NCBI GenBank assembly: GCA_026398415.1
Contig: JAPLSY010000015.1
Coordinates: 1 to 64,000, forward strand
Origin: Kiritimatiellota bacterium
Lineage (GTDB): Bacteria; Verrucomicrobiota; Kiritimatiellia; JAAZAB01
Direction: 5' to 3'
DNA length: 64,000 bases
Part shown: piece by piece, positions 8,724-18,345 of the stretch
Numbering within the stretch: position 1 is the stretch's first letter
Layout of the letters: every line of letters starts with the position of its first letter
Made by a program: the position numbers and the translations under genes
Notes under the pieces: generated by a model
Told to the model about the DNA's origin: nothing
The model's database searches: none
What the model saw: the letters and a program-made list of their open reading frames with translations, nothing else

Positions 8724-10718
8724 CTACTTCCCCGCGATCATCTCGCGGGCTATACGGGCAATGTTTTCGGTGGTAAAGCCGTATTCCTTTGCCAGCACTT
8801 TGTAAGGCGCCGAGGCCCCGTAGTGGTTGAGCCCGAATACGCGGCCTTTGGAGCCCACGTATTTTTCCCAACCCATCGTTATGCCCGCCTCGATGGCCAG
8901 GCGACAACGGCAATAGGGCGGCAGAACGGCCTTCTTGACCTTGTCGGACTGTTTCTCGAACAGTTCCCAGGACGGCATGCTCACCACCCTGACTTTAACG
9001 CCGTCCTTCGCGACCTCGCGGGCAGCATCCAGTGCCAGCGGCACTTCGGAGCCCGTGGCAATCAGAATGATCTGCGGCCGGCCGGAAGCGCTCTGCCAGA
9101 GCACATAGGCGCCCTGCTCCAGTTTGTTCGCCTTCGGGAACTGCGTGCGGTCAAGCACCGGTAGATTCTGGCGGGTCAGCAGAATGGCGGTGGGGCCTTC
9201 CGTGTTTTTCAGCGCAGCGATCCAGGCAGCGCCGGTCTCGGTCGGATCGGCCGGACGAATGACCGTCATATTCGGCAGGATCCGCAGCGCCATGGTGTGT
9301 TCCACCGGCTCGTGCGACGGTCCATCCTCGCCCACGTAAAAACTGTCGTGGGTCAGGATATAAATCACGGGCAGTTTCATGATACAGGCCAGGCGGATTG
9401 ATGGCCGGAAATAATCCGAAAACACAAAGAAGGTGGCTCCGTAGGCACGGAACCCGCCGTGGAGCGCGATCCCGTTCAAAACCGCACCCATAGCGTGCTC
9501 GCGAATGCCAAAATGGAAATTACGGCCACGGAACGAGTGCGGCTTGATGTCGCCCTCGCCATCCATTATCGTGCGGGTACTGGGTGCCAGGTCGGCTGAA
9601 CCGCCCACGAGATACGGCACCGCCTTGGCTAATTTCTGGATTACCGTATGGGACGCGTTGCGCGTGGCCATCGGCTTGGCCGGATCGAATACCGGCAGAC
9701 TCTTTTCCAGGTCCATCGGAAGCGCAAGCGTCTGGGCGGCGTCCCAGGCGGCGGCCTTATCCGGGTGCTTGGCGCGATATTGCTGGAAGGCAGTCTGCCA
9801 CCGGGCCTCAACCGCCTGTAGTTCGCGAGCACGCGCCGCAAAGAGTGCGCGTACTTCATCCGGCACAAAAAAGTCCTGGTCTTCCGGTAAACCCAAAGCT
9901 TTCTTGGTGGCGCAAACTTCCTCGGCCCCCAAGGGGGCGCCGTGTGATTCGGAAGTTCCGGCCATGTGCGGACTACCCTTACCGATCGTGGTATGACCGA
10001 TGATGAGCGTCGGCCGCTGGGTCTCGGCCCGGGCCTGCGCGAGGACCTGGTCCAAGGCGGCAATATCATGGCCATCCACTTCCAGTACGTTCCAATGATA
10101 GCCCTCGAAGCGCTTACGGACATCGTCGCTATAAGCCAAGTCCGTGGCGCCTTCAATTGTGATCCGGTTGCTATCGTAGAAAAATATGAGCTTGTTAAGC
10201 CCCAGGTGACCCGCCAGGGAAAACGCCTCGTGGGAAATGCCTTCCATGAGGTCGCCATCACTGCAGATGCCATAGGTATAGTGGTTCACGATCGTCTCGC
10301 CGGGCATGTTGAAACGCTCGGCCAGCATGGCTTCCGCCAGCGCCATGCCTACCGCGTTACCGCAACCCTGGCCCAGGGGACCGGTGCTCGTTTCGACGCC
10401 CGGGGTCATCCCGTGTTCCGGGTGGCCCGGCGTGCGACTGCCCCACTGGCGAAACAGCTTGAGTTCGTCAAGTTTAAGGTCATAACCGGCCAGATGCAGG
10501 AGGCTATAGAGGAGCATACAGCCGTGCCCCGGGGAAAGGATGAAGCGGTCGCGGTCGGCCCAAGCCGGGTTGGTGGCACAGTATTTCAGGTGCTTAAGGA
10601 ACAGTACGGCGGCAAAATCGGCCGTGCCCATGGGCATACCCGGATGGCCGCTATTGGCCTTCTGCACGCCATCCATGGCCAGCCCGCGAATCGTATTGGC
10701 AACCAGTGACAGGTTCAT
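8724..10718 (-). CDS. tkt: Transketolase
   Basis: Thiamine-diphosphate enzyme of the non-oxidative pentose phosphate pathway. Start set at the ATG at 10718, which has GGAGGA 6 nt upstream; this gives 664 residues, the usual length. [10 protein letters not shown] near residue 20 holds the active-site His, [14 protein letters not shown] near 155 is the ThDP/metal motif (a Ser replaces the usual first Gly), and GPSHEPVEH near 468 is the pyrimidine-domain loop. FGIREHAMG near 410 carries the Glu that activates ThDP. It is the first gene of a likely tkt-murA unit with a good promoter at 10764-10791. Confidence 0.96.
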   Translation of the reverse strand: MNLSLVANTIRGLAMDGVQKANSGHPGMPMGTADFAAVLFLKHLKYCATNPAWADRDRFILSPGHGCMLLYSLLHLAGYDLKLDELKLFRQWGSRTPGHPEHGMTPGVETSTGPLGQGCGNAVGMALAEAMLAERFNMPGETIVNHYTYGICSDGDLMEGISHEAFSLAGHLGLNKLIFFYDSNRITIEGATDLAYSDDVRKRFEGYHWNVLEVDGHDIAALDQVLAQARAETQRPTLIIGHTTIGKGSPHMAGTSESHGAPLGAEEVCATKKALGLPEDQDFFVPDEVRALFAARARELQAVEARWQTAFQQYRAKHPDKAAAWDAAQTLALPMDLEKSLPVFDPAKPMATRNASHTVIQKLAKAVPYLVGGSADLAPSTRTIMDGEGDIKPHSFRGRNFHFGIREHAMGAVLNGIALHGGFRAYGATFFVFSDYFRPSIRLACIMKLPVIYILTHDSFYVGEDGPSHEPVEHTMALRILPNMTVIRPADPTETGAAWIAALKNTEGPTAILLTRQNLPVLDRTQFPKANKLEQGAYVLWQSASGRPQIILIATGSEVPLALDAAREVAKDGVKVRVVSMPSWELFEKQSDKVKKAVLPPYCRCRLAIEAGITMGWEKYVGSKGRVFGLNHYGASAPYKVLAKEYGFTTENIARIAREMIAGK

Positions 10719-10763
10719 TCCATTTCCTCCGATAATTGATAGGTTCGTTACAAAAACGCTGTT

Positions 10764-10791
10764 ATCATAAAGACACGTAAAAAAAATGCAA
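10764..10791 (-). promoter_or_regulatory. Sigma-70-type promoter for tkt-murA
   Basis: Read leftwards: TTGCAT, a 16-nt spacer, then TATGAT, about 45 nt before the tkt start codon. The -10 matches consensus at 5 of 6 positions. Confidence 0.5.
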
Positions 10792-10905
10792 GGCTGGGTA
10801 TTCATTTTCCGCCATAAGAAACTTGTCAGGCGAATGGGAAGCTGATACTGTCCGATCGGTTTTCCGTTTCCTCCGGGCAAAGGCCTTTAACATCCATAGC
10901 TCATC

Positions 10906-12096
10906 ATGAAAATATTAGTCATCAATGCGGGCAGTTCGTCGGTCAAATTCAATTTATACGAAAGCTCCGGCGAAAAACTGCTGGCCAAGGGGCTCATCGA
11001 GCGAATCAATGCACCGGACACGCGGCTGAAGTATTCCAATCACCGCGGGCAGAAGATGGAAAAGGATATTTCGGCCAATTCCTCCGAGGCGGCTATTTCC
11101 GAAGCATGCCTCGCGCTGATGGATAAAAAAACGGGCGTGATCGGCAACCTGATCGAGATCGAGGGCATCGGACACCGCGTGGTGCACGGCGGCGCGACCA
11201 TCAGCGGCGCGGTCAAAATTTCGGCCGCCATCAAACAAGTAATCCTGGATTGTTTCTCGCTGGCGCCGTTGCACAACCCGCCTAACTACGAAGGCATCGA
11301 AGCGTGCGAGCACCTGTTCCCGAACGTGCCCATGGTGGCTGCGTTCGATACCGCCTTTCACCAGACCATGCCGAGCGCCGCATATACCTACGCCATCCCC
11401 AGGGACATCGCCGACAAAAACCAGATCCGGCGCTACGGATTTCACGGCACTTCGCATCAGTTCGTGGCCGTCAAGGCCGCCGAAGTCCTGGGTCGCGACT
11501 TCGATTCGCTCAAACTCATCACGGCGCACCTGGGCAACGGCTGCAGCATCACGGCAGTCAACCGCGGCAAGGTGACGGATACCAGCATGGGCCTGACCCC
11601 GCTGGAAGGCCTGGTCATGGGCACACGCTGCGGCGACATTGATCCGGCCGTCGTCATCTTCCTGCGCCGGCTGGGCTACAGCCTGGACGAAGTAGACCGC
11701 CTGCTCAACAAGGAGAGCGGATTGCGGGGATTGGCCGGCATCGGCAGTAACGACATGCGCGATATTTTGCAGGCCATCGCGAACGGCTCGGCGCCGGCCA
11801 AGCTGGCGCTGGACGTGTTCGTGTACCGGCTGGTGAAATACATTGGCGCTTATGCCGCCGTGTTGAACGGATTCGACGCCTTGATTTTCACAGCCGGTAT
11901 TGGTGAAAACGTGCCACTGGTACGCGCAATGGTCTGCGAGCAACTGACGTATCTGGGCATTCACTTGGACCCGGCGCTGAACAAGGCCAATGCGCTCACC
12001 ATTTCGCGCAAGGGCAGCCTGCCGACCGTGCTGGTCATTCCCACCAATGAGGAACTGATGATTGCGCGGGAAACCCTGCGGATTCTTATGTCGTAA
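10906..12096 (+). CDS. ackA: Acetate kinase
   Basis: Makes ATP and acetate from acetyl phosphate and ADP in the last step of acetate fermentation. 396 residues, the family length. Motifs in order: VINAGSSSVKF at the N-terminus, GHRVVHGG near residue 86, FDTAFHQTMP near 145, RRYGFHGTSH near 174, TAHLGNGCS near 205 and FTAGIGENVP near 329, all part of the ASKHA phosphotransferase fold. It is followed after 151 bp by pta in the same direction, the usual acetate pair. No strong ribosome site is seen upstream of the ATG. It is divergent from tkt. Confidence 0.97.
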   Translation: MKILVINAGSSSVKFNLYESSGEKLLAKGLIERINAPDTRLKYSNHRGQKMEKDISANSSEAAISEACLALMDKKTGVIGNLIEIEGIGHRVVHGGATISGAVKISAAIKQVILDCFSLAPLHNPPNYEGIEACEHLFPNVPMVAAFDTAFHQTMPSAAYTYAIPRDIADKNQIRRYGFHGTSHQFVAVKAAEVLGRDFDSLKLITAHLGNGCSITAVNRGKVTDTSMGLTPLEGLVMGTRCGDIDPAVVIFLRRLGYSLDEVDRLLNKESGLRGLAGIGSNDMRDILQAIANGSAPAKLALDVFVYRLVKYIGAYAAVLNGFDALIFTAGIGENVPLVRAMVCEQLTYLGIHLDPALNKANALTISRKGSLPTVLVIPTNEELMIARETLRILMS

Positions 12097-12134
12097 TCGA
12101 GTCACAGTCATGGAATTAACCGCGGACAGCACGG

Positions 12135-12167
12135 ACCTGCCCGCAGTGCTACAGCGTTGCAGGCGGG
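12135..12167. repeat. Dispersed hairpin repeat, copy 1 (between ackA and pta)
   Basis: CCTGCCCGCAGTGCTAC...AGCGTTGCAGGCGGG folds into an imperfect hairpin with wobble pairs. Nearly the same sequence occurs at 53521-53558 inside trpR, there with an extra GCAC in the loop. It is probably a REP-like dispersed palindrome. Confidence 0.75.
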
Positions 12168-12247
12168 TGGGCACGGATAAAAAACCGAATGACATCCGCG
12201 AAATCCGCGTCATCAGCGGTTAATAATTTATCTTAGGAACCACCATC

Positions 12248-13270
12248 ATGTCAGAAACCGTATTGGAACGCATCCGGAGCAAAGCAAAGGCACTCAACCG
12301 CAAAATCTGTCTGACGGAGAGCGACGATATCCGCAATCTGCAGGCAGCCGCCAAGCTGACGCAGACGGGGTATGCCCAACCCATACTGGTAGGCAACGCC
12401 GAGGCAATCCTTAAATTGGCCCGCGACAACCGGATTGCGCTGGACGGAGTGGAGTTAGCGGACGTGCTCAAACACCCGCGGCTCAACGATTATATCGCGA
12501 AGCTCGTGGAACTTCGCCAGGCCAAGGGGCTCACCGAGATCCAGGCGCGTGCCTGGATCAAGGACACCTGCGTCTTCGCGGCGGCCATGGTCTGCGCGGG
12601 CGACGCACACGGGTATGTTTCCGGCGGCGGCAACTCCAAGGGCTATAACCATGACACCGCCTCCAAAACCCGGCCGGCGCTCCAGCTCTTTAAGACCGCG
12701 CCCGGCATCAAGATTGCCTCGTCCTATTTCATCATGCAGATGTGCGATCCGCGCTGGGGATTTAACGGCGCCCTTTTTTACGCCGACTGCGGACTTAACA
12801 TCAACCCCACCGCCGATCAACTGGCCGAAATTGCCGTGACCACGGCGCGCACCTACCAGACACTCACCGGCGACGAACCACGCGTTGGTATGATCAGTTG
12901 TTCCACGAAAGGCTCCGCAAAGGACCCGATCGTGGATAAAGTGATCGCGGCCACGGCCAAGGCCCAGCAACTGGCGCCGGAACTGAAGATTGACGGCGAA
13001 TTCCAGTTCGATGCCGCCGTCATCCCCGAAGTGGCCGCCAAGAAAGCGCCGCTCTCCGCCATCGCCGGACGATGTAATGTGCTCATCTTCCCAGACCTCA
13101 ACTGCGGCAACACAATGTATAAAGCCACCGAGCGACTGGCCGGCGCCATTGCCATCGGCCCGCTGGTACAGGGTTTGCGCCGCCCGTTCAACGATGTATC
13201 GCGCGGCTGTTCCGCCAACGATATCGTGGATTGCGCCGCCGTGGCCGCGATCACCGAGTGGAGCGAGTAA
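12248..13270 (+). CDS. pta: Phosphate acetyltransferase
   Basis: Converts acetyl-CoA and phosphate to acetyl phosphate and CoA, feeding acetate kinase. 340 residues, fitting the short single-domain Pta form without the regulatory N-terminal domain of E. coli Pta. Family motifs: CAGDAHGYVSGG near 118, SSYFIMQM near 158, GMISCSTKGSAKDP near 216 (phosphate and CoA contacts), and FPDLNCGNTMYKATERLAGA near 279. AGGAACC lies before the ATG. It forms an ackA-pta acetate unit. Its end faces queA, which is convergent. Confidence 0.96.
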   Translation: MSETVLERIRSKAKALNRKICLTESDDIRNLQAAAKLTQTGYAQPILVGNAEAILKLARDNRIALDGVELADVLKHPRLNDYIAKLVELRQAKGLTEIQARAWIKDTCVFAAAMVCAGDAHGYVSGGGNSKGYNHDTASKTRPALQLFKTAPGIKIASSYFIMQMCDPRWGFNGALFYADCGLNINPTADQLAEIAVTTARTYQTLTGDEPRVGMISCSTKGSAKDPIVDKVIAATAKAQQLAPELKIDGEFQFDAAVIPEVAAKKAPLSAIAGRCNVLIFPDLNCGNTMYKATERLAGAIAIGPLVQGLRRPFNDVSRGCSANDIVDCAAVAAITEWSE

Positions 13271-13278
13271 GAAATGTA

Positions 13279-13333
13279 GAATTAAGAATGCAGAAAAAGT
13301 TTAGATCATTCTAAATTCTGCAATGCTTAATTC
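13279..13333. terminator. Imperfect hairpin between convergent pta and queA
   Basis: Arms GAATTAAGAATGCAGAA (13279-13295) and TTCTGCAATGCTTAATTC (13316-13333) pair with one bulge and one mismatch. It is followed to 13371 by degenerate ATTCTGCATT-type repeats. It may act as a two-way terminator, but there is no clear T-tract. Confidence 0.45.
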
Positions 13334-13371
13334 TGCATTCTACATTCTGCATTCTTCATTTCTTCATTTCT

Positions 13372-14499
13372 TCACACGATCAGCATGCAGTCGCCGTAGC
13401 TGTAAAAGCGATATCGCTCCCTGATCGCCTCCGCGTATGCGCGCAAGATCAATTCACGTCCGGCCAAGGCACTGACCATCATCAGCAGACTGGAAGAGGG
13501 CAGATGGAAATTGGTCAGGAGCGCATCCACCACCCTGAACTTATAAGGCGGGTAAATAAACAGGTCGCTGCGGCCCTGTGAGGCCACCACGGCGCCGTGG
13601 GCCGTCACCGCGCTGTGTTCCGCCACGGAGTCGTGGTCCACCACGGATTCGTGGTCCGCTGCCACGGTTTCCAGGGTGCGCACAACCGTACTGCCGACCG
13701 CCACAATCCGTCCCTTGGCCGCGCGGGTTTCGCGAATAAGCCGCGCCGTGACTTCCGGCACCGTGTAGCGTTCCGCATCCACCCGGTGCTGTTCCACTTC
13801 GGCAACGGTTACCGGCTTGAACGTGCCCGGTCCAACGTGGAGCGTCACGGCGGCGCGGTGGACACCGTGCTGTTCCAATGTGGTCAAAAGCGCCTCGGTA
13901 AAATGTAAGCCGGCCGTCGGCGCGGCCACGGCGCCGGGGTTACGGGCATAGATGGTCTGATAACGCTCGCGATCCACCGCGCGTTGCATGGCATTGGCAG
14001 ACGTTCGCTTAATGTAGGGCGGCAGGGGTGGCATGCCGTCGGTTTCGAGGATTTCCAAAAGCGGACGCTTATGCCGGAATCGGAGCGTTACGCGTCCCTC
14101 GTCTTTAACCGCCAGGACTTCCGCCTGGACCTGGCCTCCGGCTAATTCCAACCGAGCGCCGGGCTTTGGATGCCGGGCACGCAGGAGCGCCTCCCAGATG
14201 CCGGGCGCCGTTTCCTCGATCAGCAGGATTTCCACACGTCCACCTACGCCAAGGCTTCGGTGGACAGGCCCGCCGGTGGCGATTTTATGGCCATACAGAC
14301 GAGCGGGGATGACGCGCGTATCGTTCACCACCAGCAGATCGCCCGGGCGGAGAAACGCCGGAAGGTCGGCCACCCGCCCGTGATCGAATGTACCCGTGGC
14401 GCGCTGAATAACCATCATCCGGGCCTGAGCACGGTCAGAGGATGGTTGCTGGGCAATCAGCTCCGGCGGCAGGGAATAGTAAAAGTCCGAAGTTTTCAT
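13372..14499 (-). CDS. queA: S-adenosylmethionine:tRNA ribosyltransferase-isomerase (QueA)
   Basis: Adds the ribosyl group of SAM to preQ1 at the tRNA wobble base to make epoxyqueuosine. 375 residues. MKTSDFYYSLPPELIAQQP at the N-terminus, RPGDLLVVNDTRVIPARLYG near 50-69, GAVAAPTAGLHFTE near 185, LHVGPGTFKPV near 221 and DALLTNFHLPSSSLLMMVSA near 325 are the family signatures. Between VRTLETVAA and GRSDLFIYP (about residues 281-304) an extra low-complexity run of 6-residue repeats (DHESVV, DHDSVA, EHSAVT, AHGAVV) is present that QueA from other bacteria lacks; its DNA is a palindromic tandem repeat (13587-13658). Confidence 0.95.
   Translation of the reverse strand: MKTSDFYYSLPPELIAQQPSSDRAQARMMVIQRATGTFDHGRVADLPAFLRPGDLLVVNDTRVIPARLYGHKIATGGPVHRSLGVGGRVEILLIEETAPGIWEALLRARHPKPGARLELAGGQVQAEVLAVKDEGRVTLRFRHKRPLLEILETDGMPPLPPYIKRTSANAMQRAVDRERYQTIYARNPGAVAAPTAGLHFTEALLTTLEQHGVHRAAVTLHVGPGTFKPVTVAEVEQHRVDAERYTVPEVTARLIRETRAAKGRIVAVGSTVVRTLETVAADHESVVDHDSVAEHSAVTAHGAVVASQGRSDLFIYPPYKFRVVDALLTNFHLPSSSLLMMVSALAGRELILRAYAEAIRERYRFYSYGDCMLIV
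13587..13658. repeat. 18-bp palindromic tandem repeat array inside queA
   Basis: Four units start at 13587, 13605, 13623 and 13641, each a 14-nt near-palindrome plus 4 nt. CCACGGCGCCGTGG (13587) is a perfect palindrome; CCACGGAGTCGTGG (13623) and CCACGGATTCGTGG (13641) have perfect 5-bp arms; the unit at 13605 is decayed. The geometry (14 + 4 = 18) equals that of the ACCGCTCCAGCGGT arrays elsewhere in the window. Confidence 0.85.
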
Positions 14500-14518
14500 A
14501 AATATAAAAAAATACTTA

Positions 14519-14547
14519 TTGACTTACAATAAACGGTTGATTACTAT
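14519..14547 (+). promoter_or_regulatory. Possible promoter of the pseudopilin gene
   Basis: TTGACT, 17-nt spacer, TACTAT, about 78 nt upstream of the start codon. The -35 is strong and the -10 is weaker (4 of 6). Confidence 0.4.
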
Positions 14548-14624
14548 ATGAGAAGTAAATTAACGCTGAATAAAAGCACGGTAAACATTGGCGATCTAAA
14601 CTGATCCATGAGGAGGAAGACATC

Positions 14625-15284
14625 ATGAAATGCATCTGGCGAAAGATTTCTAAACGTGCGTTCACGCTGGTGGAATTGCTGGTGGTGATCGCCATTATCG
14701 CCATTTTGGCCGGTTTGCTCCTGCCAAACCTGGGCGATGTGCGCGAAAAGGCCCGCCGCGTTAACTGTCTTTCGAACCAGAACGGCATCTGGAAAACCAT
14801 TTCGGCCTGGGGCCTGAATCCGTCCGACTCCTTCCGCCCGAACTTCCCGAAAAGCAATCTGGCCAGCACCAATGGCGCCATTACCTTGGAAGGCGGCGTT
14901 ACGCCGGAAATGTTCATTTGCCCCACCGCCGCCGGGGATTATGGCATTAAGCCCGCAGGCACACTGGTTCAAATATCATCCGTCAACAGCTGTTATAATT
15001 ATTTTTCCGGGCGCTCCTCGGCCGATGGCGACAAAGTCATTATCTGTGACATGAACGGACCGAATTCCAGAGCTGGAGCCGCTCTGGCCCCGGCCTTCAC
15101 CAACTGGGGTGGCAATCATCGCAAGGGCATAGTTAATCAGGGTGGCAACCTCATAAAAGTGGCCGGTCAGGGTATGTGGGTGGCCTGCACGAACGTATCT
15201 GGCGAAGGGAATTACATAACTAACATCATAGTTACAAACGCCTTCGGCGGCATGGCCAGCGAAACCAATATTATGATGTATTAG
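14625..15284 (+). CDS. Type II/IV pseudopilin-like protein with prepilin N-terminus
   Basis: A 219-residue protein with the prepilin peptidase site and methylated helix [24 protein letters not shown] starting near residue 11; the conserved Phe(+1) and Glu(+5) are present. This leader targets the protein to the inner membrane for PilD-type processing. The rest ([21 protein letters not shown]..., then [11 protein letters not shown]) resembles the numerous stand-alone prepilin-type proteins of PVC bacteria rather than a major pilin. GGAGGA lies 9 nt before the ATG. It has its own promoter and terminator, so it is a single-gene unit with unknown role. Confidence 0.85.
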   Translation: MKCIWRKISKRAFTLVELLVVIAIIAILAGLLLPNLGDVREKARRVNCLSNQNGIWKTISAWGLNPSDSFRPNFPKSNLASTNGAITLEGGVTPEMFICPTAAGDYGIKPAGTLVQISSVNSCYNYFSGRSSADGDKVIICDMNGPNSRAGAALAPAFTNWGGNHRKGIVNQGGNLIKVAGQGMWVACTNVSGEGNYITNIIVTNAFGGMASETNIMMY

Positions 15285-15326
15285 GCGGTTAATCAGGCCG
15301 CTTCCCCGCACCGCTGCGGTTCTATT

Positions 15327-15371
15327 TGCCGGCGTCTCGACCTCTCAGGAAGTCGAGACGCCGGCATTTTT
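15327..15371 (+). terminator. Intrinsic terminator after the pseudopilin gene
   Basis: A perfect 15-bp stem (TGCCGGCGTCTCGAC, 15327-15341, with 15352-15366) and a 10-nt loop are followed by TTTTT. Confidence 0.92.
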
Positions 15372-15376
15372 CATCA

Positions 15377-15404
15377 TTGACAGCCGAATCTGACCTGCTA
15401 ATCT
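15377..15404 (+). promoter_or_regulatory. Promoter of ppdK
   Basis: TTGACA, 16-nt spacer, TAATCT, about 52 nt before the ppdK start. The same element pair (TTGACA-N16-TAATCT) is found before the LacI gene at 58.5 kb. Confidence 0.6.
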
Positions 15405-15455
15405 TGCCCGCTTTGTGCAATTCGAAAAACCCGATCATTCAAGGAGAATCCCACC

Positions 15456-18215
15456 ATGCCAGTCAAGAAGCCCGCGAAGAACGTAAAGAACAAGAAATAT
15501 GTGTATTTGTTCGGACCCGGCCGGAAGAACACCGAAGGCAACGCCAGCATGAAGAACCTGCTGGGCGGCAAAGGCGCCAACCTGGCGGAGATGTGCCTGC
15601 TGGGTTTGCCGGTGCCCGCCGGCTTTGCCATCAGCACTGAATGCTGTGTGGATTTCTTCAAGAACAAATCTAAATTCCCGGCCAGTCTTAAGAAGGAAGT
15701 CGAATCGGCGCTGGCCAAGACGGAAACGCTGATGGGCATGAAGTTTGGTGACGTGCAGAACCCATTGCTGGTATCCTGTCGCTCCGGCGCGCGCAAATCC
15801 ATGCCCGGCATGATGGAAACGGTCCTCAACGTGGGACTCTGCTCGCGCACAATTCCCGGCCTGATTGCCAAGACCCGCAACGAACGTTTTGTTTATGACG
15901 CCTATCGGCGGCTGATCATGATGTATTCCGACGTCGTCATGGAAAAGTCCGAAGGTCTTGAGCCGGCCGAAGGCAAGGGCATCCGCAGGCAGTTGGACGA
16001 AATGCTTAATACGGTGAAGAAGCAGAAAGGCTACAAGGCCGACACGGACCTGACCGCCGACGATCTCAAGATCCTCGTCGAAGAATTCAAGCAACGCGTC
16101 CAGCAGGTGCTTGGCCGACCGTTCCCCGATGATGCCATGGAGCAATTGTGGGGCGGCATTGGCGCCGTGTTCAAGAGCTGGAACGGCAAACGCGCCATCT
16201 CCTACCGGCGCATCGAAGGCATTCCCGACGAGTGGGGCACGGCGGTCAACGTCCAGGCAATGGTCTTCGGCAATATGGGCAACACTTCGGCCACCGGCGT
16301 AGCCTTCAGCCGCAACCCCGCCACCGGCGAACATAAATTTTATGGCGAATGGCTGGTTAACGCCCAGGGCGAAGATGTCGTGGCCGGCACCCGCACACCC
16401 AGCCCGCTGAACGAAGCCACCAAGAACGAGCAGAACGTGCACCTGGACTCGCTTGAAAAAGCCATGCCGGCGCTATACCGCGAGCTCGACGGCATCCAGA
16501 AGAAACTCGAGAAGCATTACCGCGACATGCAGGACATCGAGTTCACGATCCAGGCCGGCACACTCTATATGTTGCAATGCCGCGTGGGCAAACGCACGGG
16601 CACGGCGGCCTTGAATATGGCCATGGACATGGTGGCCGAAAAATTGATCTCCGCATCGGAAACCGTCATGCGGGTTGCGCCCGCCCAGTTGGACGAGCTC
16701 CTGCACCCGATCGTCAGTCCCGCCGCGGAAAAAACCGCCCAGGTGCTGGCCAAGGGCCTGCCGGCCGGCCCGGGCGGGGCCGTGGGTCAGCTCGTGTTCA
16801 CGGCTTCGGCCGCCGTGGAATGGGTCAAGGCCGGGAAGAAAGTCATCCTCCTGCGCGAGGAAACTAACCCGGAAGATGTGGAAGGCATGCAAGCGGCCGT
16901 TGGCATTTTGACGGCGCGCGGCGGCATGACCAGCCATGCGGCGCTCGTGGCGCGCGGCTGGGGTAAATGTTGTATCGTCGGTGCCGCAGCTTTGCATGTT
17001 AACGCGGAAGCTCGGACCCTGACCGTCGCCGGCCAGACATTCAAGGAAGGCGATTGGGTCACGCTGAACGGAACGCGTGGTTACGTGTATGCCGGTCAGC
17101 TTTCGATGATTGACGCTTCGGAAAATCCGCGCTTCCAACACTTCATGAAGATCGTGGATAAGTTCCGGACAATGGGCGTACGCGCCAACGCGGACACACC
17201 CTCCGACGCCAAGATCGCCCGCGCTTTCGGGGCCGAAGGCATCGGGCTTTTCCGCACCGAACACATGTTCTACGGCAAGGGCAGTGACCAGCCGCTTTTC
17301 TTGCTCCGCAAGATGATTCTCAGCAAGACGGCCGACGAGCGCCGGAAAGCGTTAGCCGAGTTGTTCCCGTTCGTAAAGGCCTCGATCAAGGGCACGCTGG
17401 AAGCGATGGAAGGCCTGCCGGTTACCATCCGCCTGCTCGATCCGCCCCTGCACGAGTTTGTGCCACAAAGCGAGGAAAAACAGCGTGATCTGGCGGTGAG
17501 CCTGGGCATCACGGTTGAGGAAATCCAGAAGCGCGGCGAACAGTTGCACGAGTCCAACCCAATGATGGGGCACCGCGGCGTACGGCTGGGGATCACTTAC
17601 CCGGAAGTTACTGAAATGCAAGTGCGCGCAATCTTCGAGGCGGCCGCGGAACTCATCAAGGCCGGCAAGAAATGCAAGCCGGAAATCATGGTGCCGGTGA
17701 CCTGTGACGTGCGCGAACTGCGCGACCAGAAGACGCTCTGTCTGAAGGTCTATGCCGAAGTGCTTGCCAAGATAAAAATTAAAAACATCCCGCACGCCTA
17801 CGGCACGATGATTGAAATTCCGCGCGCGTGCCTCACGGCCGACAAGATGGCCGAGGAAGCCGAGTTCTTCTCGTTCGGCACGAATGACCTGACCCAGATG
17901 GGCTTCGGGTTCAGCCGTGACGATATCGGCGGATTCATGGGCGATTATCTCGACAAAAAAATTCTGTCGGCCGATCCTTTCCAAACCATTGATCAGGAAG
18001 GCATCGGGCAATTAGTGCAGATGGCCGTGCAGAAGGGACGCAAAACGCGCAAGGACATGAAAATCGGCATCTGCGGCGAACAGGGCGGCGACCCGGCCTC
18101 GGTTGAGTTCTGCTTCAAGACCGGGCTAAACTATGTGAGTTGCAGTCCGTTCCGCGTGCCGATTGCGCGGCTGGCGGCGGCCCAGTCGGCCATCAGCGCC
18201 AAAAGCAAAAAGTAA
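15456..18215 (+). CDS. ppdK: Pyruvate, phosphate dikinase
   Basis: Reversibly converts pyruvate, ATP and phosphate to PEP, AMP and pyrophosphate in the cytoplasm; in anaerobes it often runs glycolytically. 919 residues, near the family length. GGKGANLAEM near residue 38 and SCRSGARKSMPGMMETVLNVG near 108 belong to the ATP-grasp domain; GGMTSHAALVARGWGKCCIVG near 489 has the phosphorylated His and the PPDK-specific Cys region; GEQGGDP and GLNYVSCSPFRVPIARLAAAQ close the TIM-barrel PEP domain. AAGGAGAA precedes the ATG. It is flanked by its own promoter and terminator. Confidence 0.97.
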   Translation: MPVKKPAKNVKNKKYVYLFGPGRKNTEGNASMKNLLGGKGANLAEMCLLGLPVPAGFAISTECCVDFFKNKSKFPASLKKEVESALAKTETLMGMKFGDVQNPLLVSCRSGARKSMPGMMETVLNVGLCSRTIPGLIAKTRNERFVYDAYRRLIMMYSDVVMEKSEGLEPAEGKGIRRQLDEMLNTVKKQKGYKADTDLTADDLKILVEEFKQRVQQVLGRPFPDDAMEQLWGGIGAVFKSWNGKRAISYRRIEGIPDEWGTAVNVQAMVFGNMGNTSATGVAFSRNPATGEHKFYGEWLVNAQGEDVVAGTRTPSPLNEATKNEQNVHLDSLEKAMPALYRELDGIQKKLEKHYRDMQDIEFTIQAGTLYMLQCRVGKRTGTAALNMAMDMVAEKLISASETVMRVAPAQLDELLHPIVSPAAEKTAQVLAKGLPAGPGGAVGQLVFTASAAVEWVKAGKKVILLREETNPEDVEGMQAAVGILTARGGMTSHAALVARGWGKCCIVGAAALHVNAEARTLTVAGQTFKEGDWVTLNGTRGYVYAGQLSMIDASENPRFQHFMKIVDKFRTMGVRANADTPSDAKIARAFGAEGIGLFRTEHMFYGKGSDQPLFLLRKMILSKTADERRKALAELFPFVKASIKGTLEAMEGLPVTIRLLDPPLHEFVPQSEEKQRDLAVSLGITVEEIQKRGEQLHESNPMMGHRGVRLGITYPEVTEMQVRAIFEAAAELIKAGKKCKPEIMVPVTCDVRELRDQKTLCLKVYAEVLAKIKIKNIPHAYGTMIEIPRACLTADKMAEEAEFFSFGTNDLTQMGFGFSRDDIGGFMGDYLDKKILSADPFQTIDQEGIGQLVQMAVQKGRKTRKDMKIGICGEQGGDPASVEFCFKTGLNYVSCSPFRVPIARLAAAQSAISAKSKK

Positions 18216-18225
18216 GCCTTCAAAG

Positions 18226-18264
18226 AACGCCGCGCCGGAAACAATCCACCCGGCGCGGCGTTTC
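18226..18264 (+). terminator. Intrinsic terminator after ppdK
   Basis: A 13-bp stem (AACGCCGCGCCGG, 18226-18238, with 18250-18262) ends in TTT and is followed by a short T-rich run. Confidence 0.8.
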
Positions 18265-18345
18265 TGTTATTCCCCTCCGGCATCTATCATCCGCTTTCCG
18301 TCTGATCAGGGCTGCCGTCCGTCGTCTGGTGTCTGTCGTCTGTTC

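Noticed and set aside
10954..12213. Leftward 419-codon frame opposite ackA
   Set aside because: Antisense shadow of acetate kinase; no family features and ackA has all its motifs.
15435..16442. Leftward 335-codon frame opposite ppdK
   Set aside because: Composition typical of antisense frames, and it covers the ppdK ribosome site.
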